From positions 1-64,000 of the forward strand of contig JAENRP010000218.1 of NCBI GenBank assembly GCA_024741835.1: a DNA stretch of 64,000 nt. The letters are read 5' to 3'. Of the stretch, positions 13,007-25,401 are shown in pieces (position 1 is the first letter of the stretch; each line of letters starts with the position of its first letter). The notes under the pieces were generated by a model, which was not told where the DNA came from, ran no database searches, and was given only the letters and a program-made list of their open reading frames with translations. The translations under genes and the position numbers were made by a program. This DNA is from Diplocarpon mali. Its lineage: Eukaryota; Ascomycota; Leotiomycetes; Helotiales; Drepanopezizaceae.

Positions 13007-16000
13007 ATACCTAAGAAGAACATGTCAGTTGTTGCCTTAGGCAGCAAGTTAATAAATATTACTAGCAATAAGCTAATATTAGAGGGTGGCTTTTTATAGG
13101 AGGGCAAGTTATTAAGATCATTAGAAGATATGGTAAGCACCTATAGAACATTAGGTAAAATAGAATAATAGGTATTCCTGAACTTATCTATTGAAGTATT
13201 GAACTATAGAATCTCTACAGTCGAAGAAGGATTTTTAGGCTTTGATGATTTTCTTAAGAATAAGCTTAAGATAAAGGGAATCGATTATAAAAAATTCCTA
13301 TAGGAATATTAGGGATATACTAATTCAGTCAATCTATTTTAAAAGAATTAAGATAAGAAAAATGAGTATATAAAAAGGTTGTTGCAATTTATAAGTAGTA
13401 CCTATAGTACACTTTTTCGGATATACTTTATAATTAATATCACTGCTAATAACGCCTTGCAAGGGCTTGGCAAAATTTTTAAGATATACTAACTAGTGGC
13501 AAAGGCTATATAGGTATTGAATCATTTCACCATTTAAGAGGGTATGAAAAAGCTATAGGGAAATAGTACGCAAGGTAGAAAATTTGTAGGTTTCTTAAGT
13601 ACTATTGTCTACTCCGCTATTCAGACTATAAAGGATAGCCCCTCCTAATATAATAATATTGTATTGCTAGACTAAATAGTTCTAGATACCCTTAGTTTAT
13701 AATAGTTATAATATAGTTTACTTATTATAAAGGAAAAGATGATCTATCTAGCTAAGTATACTATAAACTACTTTAATAATAAGATAGAAAGATAGAAGTT
13801 TATTATACCTACCGCTTAGAAAATGCTGCTACCCTTAGAAGATTCAATTAATAAGCAAAATTTGACTTATAGGCCTGGCCTATAGGTGGAAGTACTATGT
13901 AAGGAGGATGTCCTTAAGCTAGAGGTGCCTATAACACCTAGAACTCAAATAGCTAACTATTGCAATCACTAATTATTAGACTTAGATAAGTTTGATTTAC
14001 TATCCTTAAAGATGCCTTAAATACCTAGAACACTAGTAGTAAAGAAGTTAACTTATGAGCCCGGCCTATAGGTTAGAATACATAATAATATAGACTTTGA
14101 AGATAATCTGACAGATAAAGAGAATAATCTTATTACTAATATAATAGAAATTTTTAATAATACTAAAAAGGATATAGCCGATATTATACAAACCTTTTCC
14201 AAAGACCTGCAAAAATTTGTTTTGAAATTCTATAAGTTAATAATAAAGCGTTTGAAAAAGGAAGGTCAGGGAGAAGTTTTACTAATATAGGAAGCGATAG
14301 CAAGAGCTGTTAAATAAATTATAAAGCTATAATAAGACGAATTTTCTATAGATAATATTATATATTTCTTTATCAAGTATAAGAAATCGAAGGGCGACTA
14401 CTATATCCTTAAAGAAAAGCCAGAAAATAGCATAATAATCATATCTATAGAGTGCTATAAAGTTCCCCTTAATATTAAAATAATACTTTAATATAGCAAT
14501 AGATTTAAGATTGCAATAATACTAGAAATGAAGATACAACTAAGCAAATTTGTAATAGAGATATTCAAGGACTTCAGTTTCGAAAAATTTTATACTTTAT
14601 ATAAATGATAATATGTATAATATTATAGGCTGATAATAGTATCTTTGACTAATAAGCAAGTTTCCTCTAATATATACAAATTTTATACTGCACCTAACCT
14701 AAAGTTGTTTTTACTATACCTAGGGAATTATGCAATTATGGCTACTAGCAATAGAATAGCAAGCTAGGTCAAGAAAGATATATTATTAGGTTTCGCTAAG
14801 TTTAAGGTAGAGCCTAAAGCTTTAAAATTATTCTATAATATCGCTTGGACTCCCGCCTAATATAATGCTATACTAACTAGTAATAACCTAATATTACTCT
14901 ATAGCAAAGGTTTTTTAAATATGCTTAAATTGTTTAACTACGCTTTCCTAAGTACTATACGCACGTATAGTTATAGTAATTATAGAAAGAATTCATTTTT
15001 GATAATAGTATAAGAGGAGCTAGAAATGTACTAATACTATTTCCAGACCTTAGATAAGAAGCCAAGCCCCCCCTCCGCCTTCTTTTATAATATAACTTAT
15101 AGCTTAATACAGCAGACCTTAAGGATGCACTATAATCTGTATTTTAATGCTCTATTAACTCGTTATAATTCTTTATATAAGCTGGTAGCATATCCTAAGC
15201 TTATATAGTTTATAGGCATTAACTACTATTTGCAAATTGTTTCTATTAAGATTAACGCTAATATAAGATTCGTAAGATTAACTCCTAGGCCCAGCTCGCA
15301 GGTCAATCCACTTAATAATAGAACTATTAACTACTATATAATTCTAATAGCTAAACAATCGACTGGAGAATTTGCTATATAGGAAAAGTCTTATAAGTTA
15401 TTTATACTTATATCCTATCGCCTTAAGAACTCTTAATAGATCTTATTAAATCTAGCATAGAGCGCAGCTTAATAGAAAGAATTAAATACTAAGGATAGAA
15501 CAATTCTAGAGGAGTACATTTCTAATAAGACTACTCTATTCTCGGTATTTATAAGACAAGGTACCTTCATTAACTTGGATTCTAATAGAGAACCTAGAAA
15601 GGGTAGTTTTCTTACTATTAGCAATAACTATATAAAAGTTATTAGCAATGAATCACTTGAGAATAGCACTAACCTAAAAGAATTTATTATCAATTCTATC
15701 TATATAAAGAAATTAAGCATAGTAAGATAGAGTATTATTAAAGAAGCCTTAGCCAAGTTTTATATAATACTTAGTATAATAAAAGGTAGTCCACTATCAG
15801 ACGCTCTTATAAGAAGACGATTATAAAGTGATCTATTAGTAGTAATGATTATAAAGGATTTGTTTGCAAAAGACGTATCTTAGCTAATAGTATATCTAAA
15901 GAAGTATAAATAAGAACTTTTTAAAGATTTTGCTAGTACTTAGAAGCTGGTTTAATAACTAAAGCTATAGTTGTATAGTAATAAATCTTAGACAAAGACC

Positions 16001-16441
16001 AAGGATATAGATGATAATATTAAAGCTAATAATATAATTGATAAAACGATACTCCTTAAGAAGTATAGCATTAAGAAGCCTTATGCAAAGACACCTGATA
16101 TAACTCCTAGGCCCGGCTTGCAACTTGATCTATTAAAGGGCAAGGCCAAGGAAGTAGTATCTATAGAATCTCCTGCCTCCTCCTCCTTTATTACCGACAA
16201 TTCCCTTAAGGATAATGATAATAATAATAATAATAACGCTACTATATAAGTCTCTCTTCCTATTAGCAGAAGCCGTTATACTATATTAGCATTCGCAAGG
16301 AGTATAGAAGCTCCTGCTATATTAAGACCTGCCTTATCAGATACTAATAGCAATGCTATAAGAAGAAGTAGTCGTTCGGCAAAGAGAGTATTATCTAGTA
16401 ATAGTTCTCCCTATCCTTTAAAGAGAACTAAGGAAAACTAA
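13007..16441 (+). pseudogene. X ORF3: large accessory frame of unknown function, paralogue of ORF2
   Basis: One frame runs from ATA (13,007, a RIP-altered ATG; ATA-CCT-AAG-AAG-AAC aligns with the ATG-CCT-TTA-AAG-AAC start of ORF2) to TAA (16,439-16,441), 1,144 codons with no net frame change. It aligns collinearly with ORF2 over the first two thirds or so. Beyond that it has its own C-terminal part, with an Asn-rich run (DNDNNNNNN near 16,206-16,240) and a basic tail (RRSSRSAKRVLSS at about 16,361-16,399). Palindrome copies at 13,865, 14,051, 15,281 and 16,103 all begin on codon position 1 and read T-x-x-P-x-x-Q-V-like peptides, for example TPRPGLQL. X itself sits inside the Y copy of this frame. 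Function unknown; a structural or env-like role is possible but not supported by any motif I see. Confidence 0.75.
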
Positions 16442-16784
16442 CGCCTAGGTTGGTTCTATTTTAATTGTTTTTTTTTACAATTCTATAGCTTATTTATTTG
16501 TTTTGCTAGTTTCTTTTTCTAACTCCTAGGCCTGGCCTATAGGTGAAAAGCGTATATATAAAAANNNNNNNNNNNNNNNNNNNNNNNNNNNNNNNNNNNN
16601 NNNNNNNNNNCCTTTTTTTCTTTTACCTTTAATAATAATATAGCCTTAGTTTAAGCCTTTTAATATATTAGTTTTCTTACACTTAGGGTTTACTAGTGAT
16701 TGATATGCTATTACCTTAACCTATATTATTCTATATTCTTTACTAATAGTAGTAGAGGCTACTACTTTTATTATTTAGGATATA
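16442..16784 (+). other. X 3' untranslated region with assembly gap
   Basis: Between the ORF3 stop and the 3' LTR. It contains a well-kept palindrome copy at 16,522-16,544, the N gap at 16,565-16,610, and T-rich sequence after it. I did not find a clear polypurine tract before the 3' LTR; RIP may have blurred it. Confidence 0.5.
16565..16610. other. Assembly gap (46 N)
   Basis: A run of N between ATATATAAAA and CCTTTTTTTC. The window's first bases correspond, in reverse, to the same point of the Y copy, so the unresolved stretch is probably low-complexity sequence shared by the family. True gap length is unknown. Confidence 0.95.
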
Positions 16785-17029
16785 TATAAAGACCTAAGAT
16801 AGATAGGTCTTATAATATATATTATATGATTAACGCAGGATAGTAAGAGGATAAAAGGGCCATCTTCTATATATAGAGATAGCGCGTATCGCTATAGTAC
16901 TAAATATACCCTATACTTAGGACTTGTTCCTAACATCTTGTTTAAGAGAGCCTGCTTGTGGTGCTTCCTCCTCTTGTTTTTGGGTCTTCCCTTAGGCCTA
17001 TTCTTGTGTTGTCTCCCCTCAGTTTTATA
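16785..17029 (+). repeat. X 3' LTR
   Basis: 245 bp, starting TATAAAGACC (TGTGGAGACC in the 5' copy) and ending TTTTATA, then TSD CTGC at 17,030. The start TG became TA, the usual RIP change. Confidence 0.92.
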
Positions 17030-19324
17030 CTGCGAGCTAGGCCTAGGAGTTAGCCTTACGAATCTTATATTAGCGTTAATCTTAGTAAAAACAACTCTTA
17101 AATAGTAGTTAATGCTTATAAACTATATAGCTTTAAGATACGCTACTAGCTTATATAAAGAATTATAGTAAGTTAATAGAGCACTAAGATATAGCCTATA
17201 GTATATCCTTAAAGTCTATTGTATTAAACTATAAGTTATATTATAAAGGAAGGTAGAAGGAGGGGAAGGCTTTTTATTTGAGATTTGGAAATAGTGCTTA
17301 TATATTTCGATTTCCTCTTATGCTAATGTTAAAAATGAATTCTTTCCCTAAGAACTATAACTATGCGTGCGAACTATACTTAAGAATGTATAGTTAAATA
17401 ATTTAAGCATATTTAAGAAACCCTTAGTGCGAAGCGATATTAAAGTATCCTTAATTAATATCGTTTTATATTAGGCGGGGGTCTAAGCGATATTATAGAA
17501 TAATTTCAAAGCCTTAAGTGCTACTTTAAACTTAAAGAAACCTAGCGATATATCTTTTTTAATTTAATTGGTTATTCTATTGCTAGTAGTCACTATTATA
17601 TAATTTCTAAGGTATAATAAGAATAATCTTAGATCAGGAGTAGTGTAAAATTTATAAAGGTTAAATGATACTTCTTTATTAGTAATGCCTATTGATATTA
17701 GTCTATAGTATAGTGTATATTATTATTTATAAAGGGTATAAAATTTCTTAAAATAGAAGTCTTTAAATATCCTTATTACGAATTTACTTAAGCGAGTCTT
17801 TATTTCTAGTATTACTATAACTTTGAATTTGTTACTATACTATAGTATTATCTTGATATTAAGAGGGACTTGATAATATTCCCTAGAGATTATTATTATA
17901 GTATCTTTAGGCTTCTCTTTAAGTATATAATAGTCGCCTTTTGATTTCTTATAGTTAATAAAGAACTATATAATATTATTTAAGGAGAATTCGTCTTATT
18001 GCAATTTTATAATTTGTTTAATAGCTTTTGCTATTACCTCTTATACTAATAAAACATTTCCCTAGTTTTCCTTTTTCAAACGCTTTATTATAGACTTATA
18101 GAATTTTAAAATAAACTTTTGCAAATCTTTAGGAAAGGTTTGTATAATATTGGATATATCCTTTTTAGTATTATTAAAAATTTCTAATACATTAGTAATA
18201 AGGCTATTCACTTTATCTATCAGCTTATCTTCTAAGTCTATATTATTATATGTTTTAACCTGTAGGCCGGGCCTACGACTCGATTTACTTGCTATTAGTA
18301 TTCGAGGTATTTAAGGCATTTCTAAAGATAGTGATTTAAACTCGTCTAAGTTAGAAGATAAGTGGTTAGGCTAGTATTCTACTTAAGCTTTAGGTATTAT
18401 AGGTACCTTATACTTAAGGACTTCTTTATTACGTGCTTCTTCCACTTGTGGGCCAGGCCTACGAGTTAAATCGGGCTCGTTTATTAATTCAGCCATTAGT
18501 AGTAGTAGCTTTGCAGCAGTAAGGATAACAAATTCCTATTTTTCCGTTTTATTATTAAAGTAGTTTATAGTATACTTAGCGAGATAAATTATCTTTTCTT
18601 TTATAATAAGTAGACTATATTATAATTATTATAAGCCGAGCGTGTTTAAAACTATTTAATTAGGAAGTGTAAAACTATTATACTAGGCAGGGCTGTCTTT
18701 TATAGTCTGAATAGTAGAGTATACAATAGTACTTAAGAAACTTATAAATTTTCTACCTTGTATACTATTTCCTTATAGCTTTTTTATACCCTCTTAGATA
18801 GTGAAATGATTTAATACCTATATGGCTTTTGCTATTAGTTAGTATGTTTTAAAAATTTTGCCAAGCCCTTATAAGGCGTTATTAGCAGTAATATCAGTTA
18901 TAAAGTATATCTGAAAAAGTATACTATAAGTACTATCTATAAATTGCATTAATCTTTTTATATACTTATTTTTCTTATCTCAGTTCTTTTAAAATAAATT
19001 AACTAAATTAATATACCTTTAATACTTTTATAAAAACTTTTCTCAATTAATACCTTTGCCTTAGAGTTCCTTATCTAAGAAATCATTAAAACCTAAGAAT
19101 CCTTCCTTAATAGTAGAAATTCTATAGTTAAGCACCTCAATAGATGAATTTAGGAATACCTACTATTCTATCTTACCTAATATTCTATAGGTACTTACTA
19201 TATCTTCTAATAATCTTAATGACTTGCTATCTTATGAGAACCCTCCCTTTAATATTAGTTTATTATTAGTAGTGCTTAAGGACTTGCTGCCTAAGGCAAT
19301 AACTGATATATTCTTCTTAGGTAT
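17030..19324 (-). pseudogene. Y ORF3, N-terminal two thirds (interrupted by X)
   Basis: The reverse complement of X 13,007-15,305. The start lies at 19,324 (also ATA), and the frame runs left to the X insertion at 17,030. The rest continues at 1,272-120. The same accessory protein of unknown function is described under X ORF3. Palindrome copies remain near 18,261 and 18,447, and the X target itself is a palindrome copy (ACCTGCGAGCTAGGCC). Confidence 0.75.
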
Positions 19325-19778
19325 GGCCTTTTTACTTATGGTTAGTAGTGCTATAATAAATTATTTAATAAGAGGGGGTAGTTCTAAATAAAGAGATAAT
19401 TATTTAAGAAAGATTAATAATATAAGAGGCTTGTATTAGAAAAGATTAATAATGGAAAGATAATAGTAGTAGTGCTGCTAGTGCTGGTATTTAGTAGGGT
19501 TATAGAAAAGGTAAAAAAAAGTATAATTGTAGTGCGAGGAGAGGTTTATTTATAAAGATGGGAATTGCGCTAATATATAAAGGAAAAGTAGGCATGAAGA
19601 GGCTGGAAGTAGGAATAAAAGTAGGGTATAACGCATATAAGGACCTATAATTAGTAAATGACAATTGTCAAAGGTGAGGACAATATTTTAAAGGTAAGCA
19701 TTAGAAGTTGTATATAAAGGGAATAATTAAAGAATGAATTATATAAAGAGTAAAGTAAATAAAGAATATATATAAAAT

Positions 19779-19974
19779 TGTTGAGATGGGTGATATAGCT
19801 ATCACTCCGATGTATTATTATATGACCCTACTGCTTAGTCGGTAGGATATTAATATATATATAGCTATAGGAGAAGAAAGGGGTAACCTTTCTTCCCTAA
19901 CTCTTACTAATATATCGACTATTAACCTTTAGAAGTTTCTTATACCTACTGCGCCGACTCACTTAAGCTTAATA
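19779..19974 (+). repeat. Copia A 5' LTR
   Basis: 196 bp, TGTTGAGATGGG to CTTAATA. Its outer bases are less mutated than those of the other three LTRs of this family. It is followed directly by a primer-binding site. Confidence 0.94.
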
Positions 19975-19988
19975 GGTTATAAGCCTTA
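19975..19988 (+). other. Copia A primer-binding site, half-tRNA type
   Basis: GGTTATAAGCCTTA directly follows the LTR. With one RIP change undone (A back to G at the eighth base), GGTTATGAGCC is complementary to the anticodon loop of initiator tRNA-Met (GGCUCAUAACC). This is the internal-priming arrangement known from Drosophila copia and Ty5, rather than priming from the tRNA 3' end. Confidence 0.65.
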
Positions 19989-20094
19989 GATAGACCGATA
20001 ATAGATTATTAACTTCCCTTAGAAAGTACTTATGCTATAACTATTAGTAGGAAGTTGAATAAGACTTATAGTAAGAGGTAAGCAATCGGCAAAT

Positions 20095-20335
20095 AGGAGG
20101 TGTGATTCCCTATTTAGCTAACTTATATTACAAAAGGTGTGATTCCTTGCTTTATAACCCCTTCGGTACTGCAAGAGGTATAATTCCTTGCTTTATTATA
20201 TTTCGTAAGAGGTATGATTTCCTGCGTTATAGCCTAAAAACCCTTTTCGATAAGAGGACTTCCTCCCTATTTAATACTTCTATAATACCTGCTATTTAAT
20301 CATTTCGACTTTTCAATAAGAGGAGTGCCCTTAAC
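20095..20335 (+). repeat. Copia A leader tandem repeat
   Basis: About five to six degenerate units, each starting with AAGAGGTGTGATTCCT-like sequence, spaced roughly 35-65 bp apart, in the leader before gag. The same array is present in Copia B at about 41,540-41,800. Short open frames over it on both copies are by-products of the repeat. Confidence 0.65.
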
Positions 20336-20373
20336 TATTTAATTTATTTGATTTTAACGCAATTCGATTCGAA

Positions 20374-23300
20374 ATAGCAATAGCTTCTGATTCCGATCGA
20401 AACACTAGACTTAAAGACCTTTAACTCTTTTAAAAGAACTAGTAATAATAGTTCGACGATTTAAAGCTTTACTTTAAGAGTAAAGGCATTGAAATAGCAA
20501 TTCAAAAGACACTTATTAAATACGTAAGAATAGCCCCTTATACTCCTTCTACTAATTCGTCTACTTCTACTTTAATAGCTAATACAATTGCTAAAGATTT
20601 GCTAAATATATTAAATAAGCTTAGCTTAAGAGCTTTAATAGATAATAACTAAGAATCCTAAAAGCAGATTTTAAATATAAAAAAGGAGAATAAGTATAAA
20701 TTAGCCTTAGCCAAATGTAAGCTTAAGATTAATAAAGGTTTAAGCGATAAAGACCGAGATTTTATTTAAGTTTATAATAATATAAAGATAAGATAGGATA
20801 TATTAAAGGTAAAATACTCTTAGACAACTGCCTTTAATACTTAGCATCTGCTATAGCAGATCACTTTATTTTAATATAGAAAAGATAAAGATAGTAAGGA
20901 TATAGATATAAATATAGACTCTGCTTAATCTATACTATATAAAGTAAGGAGGAGAGTAAGAGCCGCAGATCCTAGGATAGCTATAACTTTTAGGAAAACT
21001 TAGCTTTTTAATTTCTTACTTAATAGCCTCCCTTTTAAGTTTGCTATTGCGAAATAATCTCTTCTTATCTAACCTAACCTTAAGATCTATAAGAAGATCG
21101 ACCTCCTTTGAATTATTAAGTAAGACCTTAAAGGACGCTTTAAGTTGGCAAATACCGCATTATAGGGCAATGATAAGCTTAAGAAGAGGAAAGAGCGCAA
21201 GATAAGCCCTTAAGCTTATTAGAGATACTACTTTTATAATAGTACTTATAATATTACTAATTGTAAAGTTAGAAGGTAACTGATTGATATAGTCGCCAGC
21301 TTTAATATTAAAAAGCAATTAAAGCAGAAGTTAAAAAGCAAACTACCCTTATCCTACCGAAGGCCGCAACTATTAAAGAAAGGCAAAGGAAAAGGCTATT
21401 TAGCCAGAACTTTAGCAGATACTTTTAATAATAATAATAGGTTATTTAAACCTAAATCTACTTTTAATAATTCAAATAATAATTATAATAAAGATGCTTA
21501 CATTTTAAAAGCCGATCTTTATAAGATCTTTAAATCCAATTAGTATAGTAATACTAATTATATAGTATATATAACTAATAAACCCTACTTATTTAAAGGC
21601 CCGCTTATTAAAATAAAAAGGCGCTCTATTAAGGTTAATAGTAGAAGGTTATATATAGATTCGATAGGTATAGTAAAGATGAATATTGCTAGCATTTCTT
21701 TCCTTTTGCAAAATGTTCTCCTTATACTTAGCTTAAGTATTAATCTTTTATCTAGCTATAAGATTTATATAGAATTGAATTATATAAGAGTTTTTAATAA
21801 TCAATTTATATAATTTATAAATAATAATTATAAAGTGATCTTTAAGGCTAAAATTAAAGATAGACTTTATATTATTTCAAAGGTGATATTATAAAAATTA
21901 ACTCTTAAGCTAAACTTATAAGTAGATTCCTTTAAGGAAAGTGCATTCTTTACCCTAATACAATTAAGCAAGGATAAGGAGAATAGATAGACTTTTAAGC
22001 TAGGATTATAAGTGAAACTTGCGAAAATAACTCTTAAGCTAAGATTATAGGTAGATTATAAAGTATTTTTAAAGATGACTTTTAAGCTAAGATTATAAGT
22101 AAATTTAATAGAAATGACTCTTAGGCTAGGATTGCAAGTGGATTTTGCAGATTTGCTAATAATAACTCTTAAGCTAAGATCGCAAGTGAAATTCGTAGAA
22201 ATGACTCTTAGGCTAAAACTATAAGTGAAATTTGCAAATTCGTTAGAAACGACTCTTAAGCTAAGACTGTAAGTAGATCTTACGATTTTATTAAAAACGA
22301 CTCTTAAGCCAGGCTTATAACTGGAAAACGGCAAAACCTTAAACTGCTATTATTAGTCCTTTTTAACCGCTAATAATAAAGTATTAATTAATAATAGGCT
22401 ACTAAAGCTATTAAAAGCCGAAAGCCTATTAAGGTATTAGCTAATATATAAAAGATTCGTATATTTAAGACTAGAGAAATTAAAGGGCCTATATAAGGTC
22501 TTAACCTTAAAATAGAAGATTTAAGTACTAAAGGATCGCTTAATATACTGAATTTGCAAGCTAATAAAACTTTAAAATCGGACGCAAATTAAGCTTAGTT
22601 TATAAAAAGATTCAATACTAGCGCTAATATTTATTAATACTATTAGACTATTTACAACTTTAATCAAAGGAAATAATTGGTTTTCTTAAATAGTAGATAA
22701 TTCTACTTAATAGATATAAACCATTTGCACTAGGACTAAATCTAAGCTTATAGAAAAGCTAGAAACTTAGAAAGTAATAAAGGAATGCTAGACTTAGTTA
22801 AAGCTAATAGCTATTAAATCTGATAGTATATTAGAGATTAAGGCAAAGCTTAATAAATAGGTAAAATAAAGAGTTTATTATAAACCAACTATAATATATA
22901 AAGGTTCTTATTAAAATAGTATCGCTAAGCGAAGCATCTAGCAAGTAGAGACTGACTATCGCACTCTACTATAAGATGCTAACTTACTATTAGAATTCTA
23001 GGACCTTGCAATTAAAGCAGATATATACCTACAAAATAGAATAAGTAGTAGACTAATAGTCAATAGTACTTAAATATTATTATATAAGGTATATTTTAAA
23101 TAGAAACTAAGCTTAGACTATATCTGCGTCTTTAAAAGTATCTGCTACTCCTATATTAGCCTAAAGTCCTAGCCTATAAGTATAAAGAGTAAAAAGCTAA
23201 TAGACTAAGGTAAAGAATATATATTTATTAAATATATTAAATAGATAATAAAGCAATAAATAATATATGCACTAGATCTAAGGCAAGTAATTATATCCTT

Positions 23301-25401
23301 AATAGTTGAGTTTAATAAATCTTAAAATAGGAGGGAGCTATCCTTAAAGCTTTATATACTTAAAGATTCGCAAGGTATACTACTTAATAATAATACTATT
23401 AAGCCGAACTAATAACCCCTCTCTCTTAGCTTAGGTATATTAAGCATACCTGCTGATCGATAACCTACTAATTACCTAAAGGCCGAATAGACTATTCCTA
23501 TTATCTGCAAACTGCTTAAAGTATAGAATAACTTTAATATTATTATCCCTTTAGTTAAAGCACCTATAGTAAAGGATACTCCTAAAATAGGTATAAGTAA
23601 TAATAAGCCTCTACTACTAGAAAGCAGTTCCTTAGATAATAAGCCTATAGAACCTATAGCTGAACCTACGCCTTTAAAGAGGAATAAAGACTTAGAACTA
23701 GAAGACGCCTTAGATAAACGCAAGTCTAAGCATATCTAAGCTATAATAGCATATAGGATCTATAAGCTCGAACTTTAATAGAGCTTTAATAAAGATAATA
23801 CGTTCTTAGCCGCTAAGAGGATAATGAAAATCTCTCTTCTAAAGATATATAATAAAGTTATTAATAACCTAAAGAATAAAGCAATATAGAATGAGGTAAT
23901 CTAAGAGGAGATAAGCTCTCTTATTACAAATGGTATATAAATAGAGGAACTAATACTAAAGGATATAAACCTAGTTTTAATAAAGTAGGTCTTTATAATT
24001 AAGATATATGCAAATAGGACCTTAGAACGTTATAAGGTAAGGCTTATAGCTAAGGGCTTCTTCTAATAGTATAAAGAAGACTACTTTAATACATTTGCGC
24101 TAATAGTTCGCATAAACACCCTTTGCATATTTATAGTAATAGTAGCTGCTAAGGACCTTAAATGCAGATAGTATAATATTAAAAATGCATTTACTAAAGC
24201 GATTATAAAGGAATGGATTTTTCTCTCCTAACCTAATAGTATTCTTATATATATTAGCCACTCTTTCTATATACTTTGCAATATCTATAGGCTTAAATAA
24301 TTAGCCTATAATTAAAACCTCTTATATAGCTCTGCTTTAGTAGAAATAGGATTCGTTTAGAGCTTAGCTAACCCTTATCTATTTACTTATACTAAGTGTA
24401 GAATCAAGTTGCTATTATATATTAATAATATTACTACAGCTATAAAAATAACTACTCAATTGGATTGGTTCTTTATGACTATTCGGAAACGTTTTAATAC
24501 TAAGGATCTAAAGGGAATTCATAAGATCCTTAGTATTTGCATTATAAGGAACCGCTCTACTTAAAAACTCTAGTTAGACTAAGAGCAGTATATTAAGAAG
24601 ATCCTAGACTGAATAGGACTCTCTACTTATACTCTTAACTTTAAGCTAAAGCGTACTCTAATCGAAGGAAAGTATAATAAGTTAAAGCCTATTAATAAAA
24701 ATAAGTAAAGAGGAGATCTAAAGAAGTACTAATAGGATATTAAAGCAATTATATATACTATGGTATATATAAGATTAGATATCGCCTTTATTATTAAGCA
24801 ACTTAATTAGAACTTAAAGGATCTGATAATTTAATATAAGAATGCAATCAAGCGACTTAAAAGGTACCTTCGATTGATAATTATATAAAAGGTAAAATAT
24901 AGACTAATAAAATATATAAGCGCAAAGCTTAAAGTATATACTGATTCTAACTAAGCAAATATAAAAGGTTGGAAAAGTATATCTAAAAGCGTAGTAGTAC
25001 TATATAGCAGACCTATATTATAAGGAAGTAGGAAGTAGAAATCAATAGCTATCGCAAGCACTAAGGCCGAATATATATTAATATTATTAAATTGTAAGTA
25101 AGGATTATAAATCGCTTAAGTTTTAAAAGATATAGGTTTTATTAAGTATATTAGATAAGATAGGAACTATATTAATCTTTAAGCAGATAATACAAAGGTG
25201 ATTGCACTCGCTAAGAATCTATACTTATATAAGCGATTAAAATATATTAATATTACTTACTACTTTATCTACGACCTTATTATAAAAAATAAGTTATTAA
25301 TTACCTATATCTTAACCGATCGAATAGTAGCAGATGGATTTACAAAGCTATTAAAAATAGTTGCAAAGTTCAAAGCATTTAAAGATATACTAAGGTTATA
25401 G
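20374..25401 (+). pseudogene. gag-pol: Copia A gag-pol, one frame, RIP-degraded
   Basis: A single frame of 1,675 codons from a RIP-altered start (ATA at 20,374) to TAG (25,399). Gag comes first, with a damaged zinc knuckle (YYFYNSTYNITNC at about 21,225). Next is a protease region (21,650-21,890), then an in-frame palindrome array (21,901-22,322), then weak pre-integrase/integrase sequence. RT has KVRLIAKGFF at about 24,030 and LYINNIT at about 24,415, where YVDD has lost both Asp. RNase H shows VYTDSN, SIAIASTKAEYI (about 25,045) and VIALAKNLYL...RLKYINITYYFI (from 25,198). The order protease-integrase-RT-RNase H defines Ty1/Copia. Confidence 0.88.
21901..22322 (+). repeat. In-frame palindrome array in Copia A
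   Basis: Nine copies of the degenerate 23-bp motif start at 21,901, 21,991, 22,030, 22,078, 22,117, 22,165, 22,204, 22,252 and 22,300. After the first 90-bp step the spacing is 39, 48, 39, 48, 39, 48, 48, all multiples of three. Every copy begins on codon position 1 of the gag-pol frame and reads T-x-x-x-x-L-Q/*-V. It sits between protease and integrase, where Copia proteins normally carry no repeat. The antisense frame 22,334-22,056 is a shadow of it. Confidence 0.85.

Larger units (their letters stand above)
1273..17029 (+). mobile_element. X: full-length giant Ty3/Gypsy retrotransposon (15.76 kb) nested in Y
   Basis: Two directly repeated 245-bp LTRs bound X, starting TGTGGAGACC in the 5' copy (TATAAAGACC in the 3' copy) and ending TTTTATA. 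The 4-bp sequence CTGC flanks both ends (1,269-1,272 and 17,030-17,033). Joining the flanks restores a continuous stretch of Y ORF3, so X inserted into its own relative. Inside are a leader, gag-protease (frame from 2,275), RT-RNase H-integrase (frame from about 5,091 to 8,790) and two extra long frames, ORF2 (9,100-12,432) and ORF3 (13,007-16,441). That is far longer than the 5-8 kb usual for fungal Gypsy elements. It has a 46-base N gap at 16,565-16,610. All frames carry many stops at former CAA, CAG and TGG codons, so X should be inactive. Confidence 0.92.

Noticed and set aside
20102..20299. 65-codon frame, also at 41,781-41,584 reversed, seemingly conserved between two loci
   Set aside because: Lies over the leader tandem repeat of Copia A and B; similarity reflects the shared element, not a gene.
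21901..22322. CRISPR-like array (23-bp palindromic repeats, 16- or 25-bp spacers)
   Set aside because: Fungal context, repeats coding and in frame within Copia gag-pol, degenerate units, no cas genes.
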